Source: Phlegmacium glaucopus
Taxonomy: Eukaryota > Basidiomycota > Agaricomycetes > Agaricales > Cortinariaceae
Length of the DNA stretch: 38,952 bases
Direction: 5' to 3'
Assembly: GCA_015039465.1 (NCBI GenBank)
Contig: MU130386.1
Coordinates: 65,201 to 104,152, forward strand
A program made the position numbers and the translations under genes. This document shows positions 9,946 through 19,665 of the stretch, piece after piece (the first letter of the stretch is position 1; every line of letters begins with the position of its first letter). The notes under the pieces are model-generated. The model saw only the letters and a list, made by a program, of their open reading frames with translations. It made no database searches and was not told the DNA's origin.

Positions 9946-10038
9946 GCAATGATGGTGCAGTTGGTAGATCACTGATGCAGTGTGGGAATTTTGTCACATG
10001 ACCTTTCTCAAGGTCTTTGGTTCAATCCTCCTTACTGG
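9946..10038 (+). ncRNA. tRNA-derived Pol III unit (SINE-like), right arm
   Basis: Inverted, nearly identical partner of 9179-9271. The A box TGGTGCAGTTGG is at 9953-9964 and the B box GGTTCAATCC at 10019-10028, with the same hairpin and tail. The two units point outward, away from the central loop. Confidence 0.55.
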
Positions 10039-10476
10039 TATTCTTTTATTTGTCATATGCTACAAGTCAGGTGATTAATTACTTGATTAGGAAGTTGGCA
10101 ATTGGAATTCTTGGAAACACTTGGAATCCTTGGAACATTTGGAATTCCTTGGAAACATTTGGAATTCCTTGGAAACATTTGGAATTCCTTGGACATAGTT
10201 GGAATGAAATTGGAAATAATCTTGGAAACAATTGGAATTACTTGGAAACATTTGGAATTCCTTGGAAACATCCTGGAAACAATTGGAATTATTTGGAATT
10301 CCAAGGACTTCCAAGGATTCCAAGGATTCCAATTGGAAAGGGTGGGGGACCGTAAAGTATTGTGAGTGAGACTCCATTGATCACCATTTTGTGTACATGA
10401 TTGTCATGTGACAATGAATGTGCTGATTTTGTTATCACCTAAACAATAAGCCTTGCAATCATTGTTAGGACTGAGT

Positions 10477-11153
10477 TTAAACACAATCACTCCTCAATTC
10501 CCCCAGCCCCAGCTTTTCAACAAAACCTACAAACTTGGGCTGTGCGAGTGCCTTTGTGAAGATATCCGAAACATTTTCTTCAGTGGGTATGTAGTTGATG
10601 CTAATCTTCTTATCCTCCACAGCCTCTTGGATAAAATGATATCTGAGATCAATATGTTTCATTCATTTGTGATATCCGTTGTCCTTCATGAGCACAATAG
10701 CCCCCTGATTATTGCAGTTGATCACCATAGCCTTTTCTTGGCCTCCTCTCACTTCATCCACAAAACTTTGAAGCCATAAAGCCTCCTTTGCTGCATGCAT
10801 TTGTGTGACATATTCAGCCTCGGTACTCAACAACACAATCAAGTTTTGCTTCTTGGAACTCCACAAAATCACTCCACATCCAAAATGGAAAGAATATCTG
10901 GAGATCAAATGATGATGCCTTTGACCAGCCCAATCAGTGTCACAAAATCCTTCAACAAGAGTATTGCATTTTCCACCAAAAGTAAGCCACAGTTCTTCGT
11001 ACATCCTAGATATACAATGACTCTTTTCAGTGCTTCCCAGTGTGCTTTGCCCAGATTTTGAATAAATTTTGACAGTATCCCTATTGCATATGCTACATCG
11101 GGTCTCAAAACAATGGCTGGCCACAACACACTTCTGATAGCTTCAGCATATGG
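10477..11153 (-). pseudogene. copia polyprotein: RNase H and C-terminus
   Basis: From 11153 down it reads YAEAI...SVLWPA, then a frame with GFCDTDWAGQ, WSSKKQ, STEAEYV and AAKEALWL, the standard copia RNase H landmarks, then HIDLRYHFIQEAV and the tail VSDIFTKALAQPKF. A stop (TGA, 10660-10662) replaces Arg in the usual HKRMKHIDL context. The first 90 or so residues need a frame change near 10905-11124. The frame ends at 10477, followed by about 100 bases and then the PPT region. It is dead as a protein. The RNase H would degrade the RNA strand during reverse transcription. Confidence 0.88.
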
Positions 11154-12569
11154 TATCGCACACCAATACTGATTGATAGTGTGAGAAGAAAGCTTAAAAG
11201 TTGCCATCATGAAAATAAGCGGACTTTGAATTCACTTACCTATTTTGGAAGTGGCCCTGAATCGTGTTCCTGGTCAACAAATCACTCATTCAATGTTATC
11301 ATCCTCATCGCTCATTTTACTTGCAATGTCTCACACTATGCTCTCCATTGTTTACACTATCAACATGCTCCTAAGCATATACCATCCACTTGTTCCTTGG
11401 CTAGGGATCTAGCAAAGCAATCAATCTACTATTCGCATTGGTCATTGGCTCACATTTGATTGTATCTTTGGTCCATCATTTCAAGAACAGCCTCTTTATG
11501 GATGCATCAGCCACATCTCCCATTATGTCAGAGGCTTTGTCATTGTTGTTGTGGCTATGGACCCACAAGTTTTCACCTCAGCCATCTATCTTGCCATCCC
11601 TCACTCTTGGATCACACTCAGTCCCCTATCCTCGATTATCTACCTCTTATCTTATCATTCACTGCCAAAACCATCATTCACATGGTACATGAAGCCTTCC
11701 CACCCTCTTTATGGCAACTTAGGAAGTCAAGGAGGATCACAACTAAGCAGGAATTGCAGATGAATCAGCAGCAGAGGATTATTCTCGCAGTGTGTCAAGT
11801 GTTATCAAGGCTGCACGACATGGGATCATGGGCAAGTAATATTTTCTTGGAAACAAGGCTGTGCCTTTCAAGTGTTGACTCAGGACCTTTCATATTTTTG
11901 AAATGACCACACACCTATGGAGTTGATATATTTTTGCTATTGGACTATGTACACTGCCTTCTTTTCTTTTCTCTCACACTTTGACACTTTACAATTTTTT
12001 TTTATTGTTCCTTTCTTCTCGCAGCTGTCCTCTCTTTATCTTTCTTCCTTTGACAGCACTGATGTACCTGTGGTGGGGACAGACTGCAAGTAGTTACATA
12101 GTTTGTGGGGTTGATGTAGTTCTCTTCAGTAGGTGATAGTGAGGTTTTATGAGGTGTGAAGGTTTGCTTTAAAGTGCAAGATAATGTGCAGAAAAGCAAA
12201 GTTTGCAGGATGATTTTTAAGGAGTGCAAGAGTAGCTTAGCACATGTTCCAAAGGTGTGACCAAAACTGTGGTAATTCATCTGTTCTCCTCTATTGCTTC
12301 CCCTTACTTGCTACTGCTAATAATATAGTAACTAGCAAATAGCTAAGTGTGGAAAGGTGAAACAGAAATGTAAAATGTGGGTTAAAGTGGAGTCACATGG
12401 ATCTGGTAATTTGGTAATGAAACATAGGAGATAAGAGCCAAACAAAGGGAGACAAGATAAAAATAAAGGTGGTGAGTAATACAGTCACCTGAGTGACTTT
12501 GTTGGAGTCGTGTTTAAAGATTGTGAGAACAGCTGGTAAACTGCAAATGATAATGCAAATGTTTGTGAT

Positions 12570-12705
12570 GACTGCAAGTATCTGCAATGATCTGCGAGTA
12601 TGTGTGATGATCTGCAATGATGTGCAATGACCTGCAATGACCTGCAATAATCTGCAAGTATCTGCAATGATATGTGAGCATCTGCAAGTATACTGCAAAG
12701 GTTAT
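12570..12705. repeat. Short imperfect tandem of CTGCAATGAT/CTGCAAGTAT words
   Basis: Ten- to eleven-base words repeat about a dozen times inside TGAT copy a. It looks like slippage within the LTR-like element. Confidence 0.75.
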
Positions 12706-13138
12706 GAAACTGTGAAAATAGTGTGTTTACATCCCTAGATGTCTCCTGGGTCGTGTACTTTACAGTCCCCCACGTTGTCCGGCGGACTCCACTAAAATTC
12801 TGGTAAAAGTCCGGTGAGAGTCTGGTCAGAGTCCGGTCAGAGTCCAGTGAAAGTAGAAAATGCCTGGACTGTATGTCTGGTCACAGTCCACCGGACTTCC
12901 ACCGGACATCCGCCAGACTTTTGATAGAATTTAGGGTTATATTTAGATTTAGAGGTTAGGCTTAGGGTGATATTTAGATTTAGGGCTTAGGATTAATATT
13001 TAGGGATGGGGATATTTTCTGTCCGCGCTACCGTGCACCAATACTGATTGGTAGCGTGAGAAGAAAGCTTAAAAGTTGCCATCATGAAAATAAGCGGACT
13101 TCAAATTCATTTACCTATTTTGGAAGCAGCCCTGAATC

Positions 13139-13639
13139 GTGTTCCTGGTCAACAAAATCATTCGTTCAACAATAACATCCCCATCGCTCATCATACTCTC
13201 AATGTCTCACACTATGCTCTCCATCGTTTTCACTATTGACATGCTCCTAAGCATATACCATCCATTCGTTCCTTGGCTAGTGATCCAGCAAAGCGATCAA
13301 TCTACTATTCGCATCGGTCATCGGCTCGCGTTTGATCGTATCTTTGGTCCATCATTTCAAGAACGGCCCCTTTATGGACGCATCAACTACATCTCCCATT
13401 ATGTACAAGGCTTTGTCATTGTTGTTGTGGCTATGGACCCACAAGTCTTCCCCTCAGCCATCTATCTTGCCATCCCTCGCTCCTGGATCTCACTCAGTCC
13501 CCTATCCTCACTTATCTACCTCTTATCTTATCATTCACTGCCAAAACCATCATTCACGCGGTACCTGAAGCCTTCCCACCCTCTTTATGACAACTTAGGA
13601 AGTCCAGGAGGATCACGACTAAGCAGGAATTGCAGATGA
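13139..13639 (+). CDS. 166-codon frame of the TATA element, function unknown
   Basis: The protein is hydrophobic and shares no motif I recognise. Similar frames of 166 codons are kept in copy 1 (6277-5777, minus) and, as a slightly longer frame, in copy 6 (36420-36974). Copies 2, 4 and 5 are broken. It starts MFLVNK and ends LGSPGGSRLSRNCR. Other frames of the same DNA are also open, as expected for CT-rich, stop-poor DNA, so being open is weak evidence of coding. It could instead be LTR-like non-coding sequence. Confidence 0.25.
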   Translation: MFLVNKIIRSTITSPSLIILSMSHTMLSIVFTIDMLLSIYHPFVPWLVIQQSDQSTIRIGHRLAFDRIFGPSFQERPLYGRINYISHYVQGFVIVVVAMDPQVFPSAIYLAIPRSWISLSPLSSLIYLLSYHSLPKPSFTRYLKPSHPLYDNLGSPGGSRLSRNCR

Positions 13640-13998
13640 ATCAGCAGCAGAGGATTATTCTCGCAGTGTGTCAAGTGTTATCAAGGCTGCGCGACATGGG
13701 ATCATGGGCAAGTAGTATTTTCTCAGGAACAAGGCTGCGCCTTTCAAGTGTTGACTCAGGACCTTTCACATTTTTGACATGACCACACGCCTATGGAGTT
13801 GATATATTTTTGCTATTGGACTATGTACACTGCCTTCTCTTCTTTTCTCTCGCACTTTGACACTTTACAGATTTTTTTATTGTTCCTTCTTCTTTTCCAT
13901 TGTTCTTTTCTTCTCGCAGCTGTCCTCTCTTTATCTTTCTTCCTTTGACAGCGCGTACTTTGTTTCTTTTATTGTTTTACATAGCCTCATCCTTAGGG

Positions 13999-14006
13999 TA
14001 TAAATA
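13999..14006 (+). promoter_or_regulatory. TATA box of TATA element copy 3
   Basis: TATAAATA in the context AGGGTATAAATACTGCTC, kept at the same place in all copies that retain this part. It is followed about 30 bases on by CAGGATAGATAGTTCAG, a plausible transcription start region. Confidence 0.55.
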
Positions 14007-14648
14007 CTGCTCTTTTGTACCAGGATAGATAGTTCAGTTCAGTTCAATTCATTCTTACCCCCCACTTTCATCATCTCAGTGGAATTCCAGTGAATTCCTC
14101 CCTTAAGTTCGCTTTTCTTGCCCCTTACTGTCAATCTATCCCCTATCCCTCAACCACTATAGTCTTACTGAAGACTCTCTCTTGCTCATCCTCATCCTTG
14201 TCTTATACCTCATTCATCTTCCAAGACCTTCATCCTCCTCATTCTCTTCTCTATTCTTTCCCCTTACCTCTGTGTGTTAAAAGTCAAGGTTATACCTTCT
14301 CTAAACGAACAACAGGGAGTCTCTTGACCTAAGGTCTGGTCCACTGCTCTCTGGTTGGTGTTTATATACAACAACAACAACAATTTATAGCGCGGTAGCG
14401 CATTCTTAGGTTAGGAGGGGATACAGGCATGTTTTGTACTTCCACCGGACTTCCACTGGACTTCCACTGGACTCTGACCGGACTCTGACTGGACTCTGAC
14501 CGGACTTTGCTGGAGTCCGGCAGAATTCCGGCCGGACAATGTGGGGGAGTGTAAAGTCCTCCCTGGGTCCTATCAGTGCATACTTCTTTCCCTTTATTGT
14601 TCTACATAGCCTCATCCTTAGGGTATAAATACTGCTCTTTTGTACCAG

Positions 14649-15533
14649 TGATAGGATCCATATAGCCTCTAGGTTTGTAAACTGGTTATTTTTGCGATTT
14701 AACAACTTCGCAGTATATGCAGATGCCTCATGGGTACCAACTTTGTTCACACTCTCATTCATGGTTCTCGCACATCCTTCGCACCTTGCACAACACAATA
14801 TAGTCCTCGCATGACCTTTGCACATCACTTCTACAACCTTCATAACTATCCAAAGCACCCTCGTTTCTCTTTGCATTTCAGATTTTGACGTATCTTCAGT
14901 TCTCTCAGTCAATATTTGAACTTAATCATTTCATCCCTTCGCAACCACACTTTCACACAGCCACTATCTAATCTTGCGGTCTTTCATGGCTTGCATACGC
15001 ATCCCTTTCACTAGTTTTATCATGGTCCATGTTGTTTTCAACTTACTTTCTTTTGACTTTCCATATATATTATTTATCATCTCCTTTGAAACAGGAGGTC
15101 ATTCAACTGACCTCCTTACTCATCACTTTTATTTTTACTTTATCTCCTATTCCTTCGTTACCAAACTACTGGGTTCATGTGACTCCGCATTAGCCCAATT
15201 TTTACACCACTGTTCTGCATATCCACACCTGGTTAGTTTAGAACTCTTGTATTAAGTATCCATAGCAAGTAGGAGGCAAGGCAAACAAGAGACGGCCAGA
15301 GTTTTGATCCCATAAACTTTGCAGCAACATTCTAAGTCAATAGTCTCATTCTTTAAGCTACTTCACACACTGCGTTCTCATTCGCAAACTTCACTATCTT
15401 CATGACCTAATTCTTCTTGCATATTTCAATACTGCAAACTGCAAACTTCTCTTTAAATTCTATCGAGGAAAACTACATTAACCCCTCTGAACTATGTTAC
15501 TACTTGCGGTCTGATCCCACCACTAGTACAACA
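14649..15533 (+). mobile_element. TGAT LTR-like element, copy c (885 bases)
   Basis: It starts TGATAGGATCC and ends AGTACAACA. The TSD is CCAG (14645-14648, 15534-15537). It splits TATA copy 2 at TTGTACCAGGATAGG, just after its TATA box. It has no enzyme frames and is probably a solo LTR. Confidence 0.78.
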
Positions 15534-15854
15534 CCAGGATAGGTAGTTTTCCCCCAATTCATTCTTACTGCCCAACAGTCATCTTCTCAGTGGAATTCCA
15601 ATGAATTCCTCCCTCTAAGTTCGCTTTTTTAGTCCTTTAATGTCAACCTACTGTCAACTACTATAGTCTTACTAAAGACTCTTTCTCATTTATCCTCATC
15701 CTTCTCTTCTCTATTCTGTCCCCCTACCTCTGTGTGTTACAAGTCTAAGGCTAAGCCTTCCCTAAACAAATAACAGGGAGTCTCTTGACCTAAAGACTGG
15801 TCCACTGCTTTCTGGTTAGTGTTTTACAACAACACAAACAACGATTTATAACGG

Positions 15855-16392
15855 AATTCCTTGCATTTTCATAAGCTGGTTGGTGGACAATGGTCCTTTG
15901 TCAGTGGATAATTGAGTTCCAGGATCAATAGGTGTTGAAACAGGCCTTTAATTGGTAAGTCTAAACTTTTCAACCATTGCCTCAATATAAGCATATTGAT
16001 TTATTGAAATAGTCCTGGATGCTCAATCACACCTAATCTCGAAACCAAGAAACCATTTAATAGGTCTGTTGTCTGTTATTTCCCAATGAGCTTTGATCTG
16101 GGATTTGAACCTTTCAGCATCAATCTTCCTTTTCAATGTAACTGCCATATTGTCAGTTGCAACAGCAACTATGGTATGTTCTTCACCTGAACATCAATAA
16201 AACACTGAATGATCAGCAGCTGAACATTTGAAGGCCAGGTCATTAATAAAGAGGCAACTCATTTTGAGGTACCAACCCCTACCAGCTTGCTTTAAGCAGT
16301 ACAATCCCTTTAGCAACCTACACACCTTGCCCTCTTGGCCAGGCTTTAGCACACCTCATGGCAGCTTCATATATATTGTCTCATTGAGTGGT
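15855..16392 (-). pseudogene. copia polyprotein: RT palm region
   Basis: On the minus strand it reads APLNETIYMKLP, a stop, GVLKPGQEGKVCRLLKGLY, then KQAGRGWY and IVAVATDNMAVT, later EITDNRPIKWFLGFEI and STPIDPGTQLS. The catalytic pair, TDD in relatives of this family, is TDN (16149-16151 is the Asn codon), so the enzyme would be inactive even without stops. Several stops are TGA in Arg positions (for example 16356-16358). It is flanked by TATA copies 2 and 4. Confidence 0.88.
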
Positions 16393-16396
16393 GCAT

Positions 16397-17696
16397 TATA
16401 AATCATTGTTTGTGTTGTATATAAACACTAACCAGAGAGCAGCGGACCAGTCTTTAGGTCAAGAGTCTCCCTGTTGTTCATTTAGGGAAGGTGTAACCTT
16501 GACTTGTAACACACAGAGGTAGGGGGTGAGAGCACAGATGAGGAGGATGAGGATGAATGAGAAGGAGCCTTCAGTAAGACTATAGCAGTTGACAGTAGAT
16601 TGGCAGTAAAGGACTGAAAAAGTGAACTTAGAGGGAGGAATTCACTGGAATTCCACTGAGAAGATGACTGTTGGGGAGTAAGAATGAATTGGAGGGAACT
16701 ACTTATCCTGGTACAAAAGAGCAGTATTTATACCCTAAGGATGAGGCTATGTAGAACAATAAAAGTAAATAAGTATGCACTGTCAAAGGGAGAATGATGA
16801 AGAGAGGACAGCTGCGAGAAGAAAAGAACAATGGAAAAGAAGAAGGAACAATAAAAAAATCTGTTAAGTGTCAAAGTGCGAGAGAAAAGAAGAGAAGGCA
16901 GTGTACATAGTCCAATAGCAAAAATATATCAACTCCATAGGTGTGTGGTCATGTCAAAAATGTGAAAGGTCCTGAGTCAACACTTGAAAGGGACAGCCTT
17001 GTTCCCAAGAAAATACTACTTGCCCATGATCCCATGACGTGCAGCCTTGATAACACTTGACACACTGCCAGAATAATCCTCTGCTGCTGATTCATCTGCA
17101 ATTCCTGCTTAGTTGTGATCCTCCTGGACTTCCTAAGTTGTCATAAAGAGGGTGGGAAGGCTTCATGTACTGCATGAATGATGGCTTTGGCAGTGAATGA
17201 TAAGATAAGAGGTAGATAATTGAGGATAGGGGACTGGGTGCAATCTGGGAGTGAGGTATGGCAAGGTAGATAGCTGAGGTGAAAACTTGTGGGTCCATAG
17301 CCACAACAACAATGACCAAGCCTCTGACATAATGGGAGACATAGCTGATGCATCCATAAAGGGGCCCTTCTTGAAATGATGGACCAAAGATATGATCAAA
17401 CGTGAGCCGATGACCAATGCAAATAGTAGATTGATCACTTTGTTGTATCGCTAGCTAAGGGACAAAAGGATGGTAGATGTTTAGGAGCATGTCATCAGTG
17501 TAAACGATGGAGAGCATGGTGACAGACATTGAGGATATGATGAGCAATGATAATGTTGAACAAATGATTTTATTGACCAGGAATGCGATTCAGGGCCACT
17601 TCCAAAATAGGTAAGTGAATTCAAAGTCCACTTATTTTCATGATGGCAACTTTTAAGCTTGCTTCTCATGCTACCAATCAGTATTGGTGTGCAATA
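16397..17696 (-). mobile_element. TATA element copy 4 (1300 bases)
   Basis: On the minus strand it starts TATTGCACACCAATACTG and ends ATGATTTATA. The TSD is GCAT (16393-16396) / GTGT (17697-17700), both one transition from GCGT. It sits between the copia codons for YLN and APLNE. The 166-codon frame is shifted and only pieces remain. Confidence 0.82.
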
Positions 17697-17700
17697 GTGT

Positions 17701-17965
17701 TAAGGTATGCACTCTTTACATCCACATGTTTGATCTCCCAGTCCTGCTGAGCTGCATTAGCTAAGACCATGTGAACTATCGGCATTCTTGCTGCAGCCAA
17801 GAAAAATTCAGTATAGTTTACACCTTCGACTTGTTTGTGTCCACCTGCTATGATATGGACTCAATAGCTTTGTACTTTGCCATCAGGACCTCATTTAGTC
17901 CTTAGGACTTCGTTGCATGGTATAGCCTTATGTTCAGGTGGTAAGTCCTTGATAACCCAAGTTCT
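17701..17965 (-). pseudogene. copia polyprotein: RT N-terminal part
   Basis: On the minus strand it reads RTWVIKDLPPEHKAIPC, then a stop in place of Arg, GPDGKV, another stop in place of Arg, VHIIAGGHKQVEGVNYTEFF, and LAAARMPIVHMVLANAAQQD with VDVKSAYL at the end. These are standard copia RT landmarks. The part runs into TATA copy 4 at YL and resumes at 16392. Confidence 0.87.
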
Positions 17966-17973
17966 CATTTTCT

Positions 17974-18511
17974 GAGGTCTTTACACTCCCCCAGGGAATC
18001 CAACAGAGTCCGAGCGGATCCGAGCGGAGTCCAAGCGAGTCCGAGCACTTTTTCAGTGTATTTGAGTGTATTCCAAGCAGAATGTGCTTGGAATCCGCTC
18101 GGACTGCTCAGACTCGCTCAGACTCCGCTCAGACTGCTCGGACTCACTCAGACTCACTCAGACTGGAACCTATATACCTCCCCAACCTTATCAAAGCCCT
18201 AACAAAACCTTAAAAAAACCTTAAAAAAACCTTAAAAAAACCTTAACAAAACCTTAACAAACTATATACCTCCCTGACCTTAACAAAAACCTTAACACAA
18301 CCTTAACAAAAAACCTTAACAAAACCCTAACAAAAACCTTAACAAAACCTTAACAGAAGTATTTTCCCAGCCAATTTGTGTCTTATTTGCTTAGATCCAC
18401 TCAGAATATGCTCGGACTCTTCGGACTCCACTCAGCATTTGCTCGGACTCCTCGGACTCCGCTCAGATCCGCTCGGACTCCTCGGAATCCCTGGGGGACT
18501 GTAAATTACTG
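17974..18511. mobile_element. GAGTCCGAGC MITE (538 bases)
   Basis: The TSD CATTTTCT is perfect (17966-17973, 18512-18519). Ends are GAGGTCTTTACACTCCCCCA and, on the other strand, CAGTAATTTACAGTCCCCCA. Both sides carry GAGTCCGAGCGGA/GCTCGGACTC words, and the middle (18180-18360) has AACCTTAACAAAACCTT repeats. It sits in copia codons EKM/RTW. Confidence 0.88.
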
Positions 18512-18519
18512 CATTTTCT

Positions 18520-19283
18520 CAAGTTGACTAATCTCATATTCAAGTGCTGCTTGCCAATGCTTTGCATTTGGACCTCGTAGGGCTTTGTCAAGTGATGGAG
18601 GTTAGGAATAACTCCACCTACAAGTGCAAAATCAGGTGGTAAGTTATCAAAAATGTCATCATCATCCTCATTGAAAGTAATGTCATGAATTGATCTTCTT
18701 CATTTTATAGGGTTTCGGTTTGAACTAGATTGGCCATAAGGCCTTCATGGATAACTTTGTATGCTCCCTTTGGTTTTTGAGCTTGATGACCACATCCATA
18801 TTCAGGAGTTTGGTTTTCATCAATTGAGTCAGGGATAGGTTCAGAAATGGGCTGGACTATAGTTTTGTGGTGCATTTTGTCTGGTTTGAGTTCAGGTTGA
18901 GATTCGCTGGTTGGTGGAATATCAGGTTCTTCAGTATTATCATTTGTGTTTTCAATGTTTTCAACAGTATTGGAGGATTGCTGGATGACTTTGTCCTTCT
19001 CCCCCTCAGCCAGTATATCACAATGAATGTCAATATTTTCCTTGGCTTGTGAGTTGTTTTCATTAAAAACCATGTTTCTTTCAACTGTTACTGAACATAT
19101 ACCAGGCCAATAGATCCTATAGCCTTTGGATTCAGAATTATAACCAACAAAACATCCCTGCTGGGCTTGAGTGTCTAGTTTTCCAGCTGTCAAATCCTTT
19201 ACATAGGCTGCTACTCCAAATTCCTGGATGCCTCCAAGATACAGTTTCTTTTTGTGTACCATTTTGTTATGGAGTTTTACCAT
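18520..19283 (-). pseudogene. copia polyprotein: integrase C-terminal region and linker to RT
   Basis: The minus-strand frame from 19283 reads MVHKKKLYLGGIQEFGVAAY, GCFVGYNSESKGYRIYWP and SVTVERNMVFNE, typical of the region after the copia integrase core, followed by an acidic Ser/Asn-rich linker. Below 18705 the frame changes and reads LPPDFALVGG and WQAALEYEISQLEKM-like text up to the MITE at 18512. A frame change at about 19270 separates it from the integrase core. Confidence 0.82.
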
Positions 19284-19657
19284 TGAGAGCGCATGCCAGT
19301 GTTCTATTTTTCAGCCACATTGTATGATTCATAGCCTCTTCCCACAAGAAATGAGGTAAACCAGAAGATGGGGGCAGGGCTTGTGCTCTTTCAGCTCGAG
19401 TATGCATACCCCTTTCGGCAGTGCCATTTTGAGGTGGAGATTTGTGAACAGTGAGTTCTCGTTTTGTTCCTTTGTTGTCTTGATGTTCAGTCATTTGACG
19501 TGACAGGAACTCTCCCCCTTGATCTGAATGTACAATCTCTATATGATTTCCCATTTTCATTTCAATAAGGGCTTCATCTTGTTTGTGTGATTTGAATGTC
19601 TTGCTCTTCTTTTCTTGGAAATAGTGCTTTGTTTTGTGCATCATGTTGTCAATATGA
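19267..19657 (-). pseudogene. copia integrase catalytic core, second part
   Basis: The minus strand shows HIDNMMHKTKHYFQEKKSKT, IVHSDQGGEFLS (second catalytic Asp) and PPQNGTAERG (catalytic Glu), then FLWEEAMNHTMWLKNRT. The first catalytic Asp lies at 21258-21260 on the far side of the MITE at 19666-21204. The core reads through once the MITE and one TSD copy are removed. Confidence 0.88.
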
Positions 19658-19665
19658 GTTGCTAT

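Larger units (their letters stand above)
8758..10362. mobile_element. Large palindromic hAT-like MITE with GGAATTCC arrays (1605 bases)
   Basis: It is flanked by a perfect 8-base duplication TGAGTGAG (8750-8757 and 10363-10370). The ends are GAGGTCTTTACGGTCCCCCA and, on the other strand, CAATACTTTACGGTCCCCCA. Next to each end is an array of TTGGAATTCC/TTCCAAGGAATTCC words (8780-9115 and 10095-10340). Inside these, 9115-9520 and 9690-10100 are near-perfect inverted copies around a roughly 170-base loop, each with a tRNA-like Pol III unit. It sits between the copia frame end and its purine tract. An 8-base TSD fits hAT or KDZ-type transposons; no transposase is encoded. Confidence 0.85.
13029..14389 (+). 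mobile_element. TATA element copy 3 (1361 bases), best preserved
   Basis: It starts TACCGTGCACCAATACTG and ends ACAATTTATA. The TSD is GCGC on both sides (13025-13028, 14390-14393). The 166-codon frame (13139-13639) is intact. The initiator-like region after TATAAATACTGC leads into a CT-rich part and a CAACAACAACAA end. It is the youngest-looking copy, since its TSD is unmutated and it sits inside four older layers. Confidence 0.88.
12753..14561. mobile_element. GTCCGG MITE copy a, split by TATA copy 3
   Basis: Termini are GTGTACTTTACAGTCCCCCA and, on the other strand, GAGGACTTTACACTCCCCCA. The TSD CCTGGGTC is perfect (12745-12752 and 14562-14569). The interior carries many AGTCCGGTGGA/GACCGGACTCTG words on both sides. 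The centre holds the GC-rich core CTGTCCGCGC...GGTAGCGC, where the TATA element landed. Confidence 0.85.
12060..14575 (-). mobile_element. TGAT LTR-like element, copy a, split by a MITE
   Basis: On the minus strand it starts TGATAGGACCC and ends GGTACATCA (TG...CA). The TSD is GCAC (12056-12059) / GTGC (14576-14579). The other TATA copies have GCGC at this place, so each side lost the CpG by a transition on a different strand. Its own parts are 12060-12752 and 14562-14575. Confidence 0.75.
11154..15850 (+). mobile_element. TATA element copy 2, expanded by inner insertions
   Basis: It starts TATCGCACACCAATACTG and ends ACGATTTATA. The TSD is ATGG (11150-11153) / ACGG (15851-15854), placed in the copia codons for GIPYAEA. 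Its own sequence is 11154-12059, 14576-14648 and 15534-15850; the rest is two TGAT elements and their contents. The 166-codon frame of other copies is broken here. Confidence 0.8.

Noticed and set aside
9179..10038. Two functional tRNA genes
   Set aside because: A and B boxes are present but acceptor and T stems do not pair, so I call them tRNA-derived units.
18180..18360. CCTTAA-type repeats resembling a telomere
   Set aside because: They are irregular, with A-rich spacers, and lie in the middle of a MITE with a perfect TSD.
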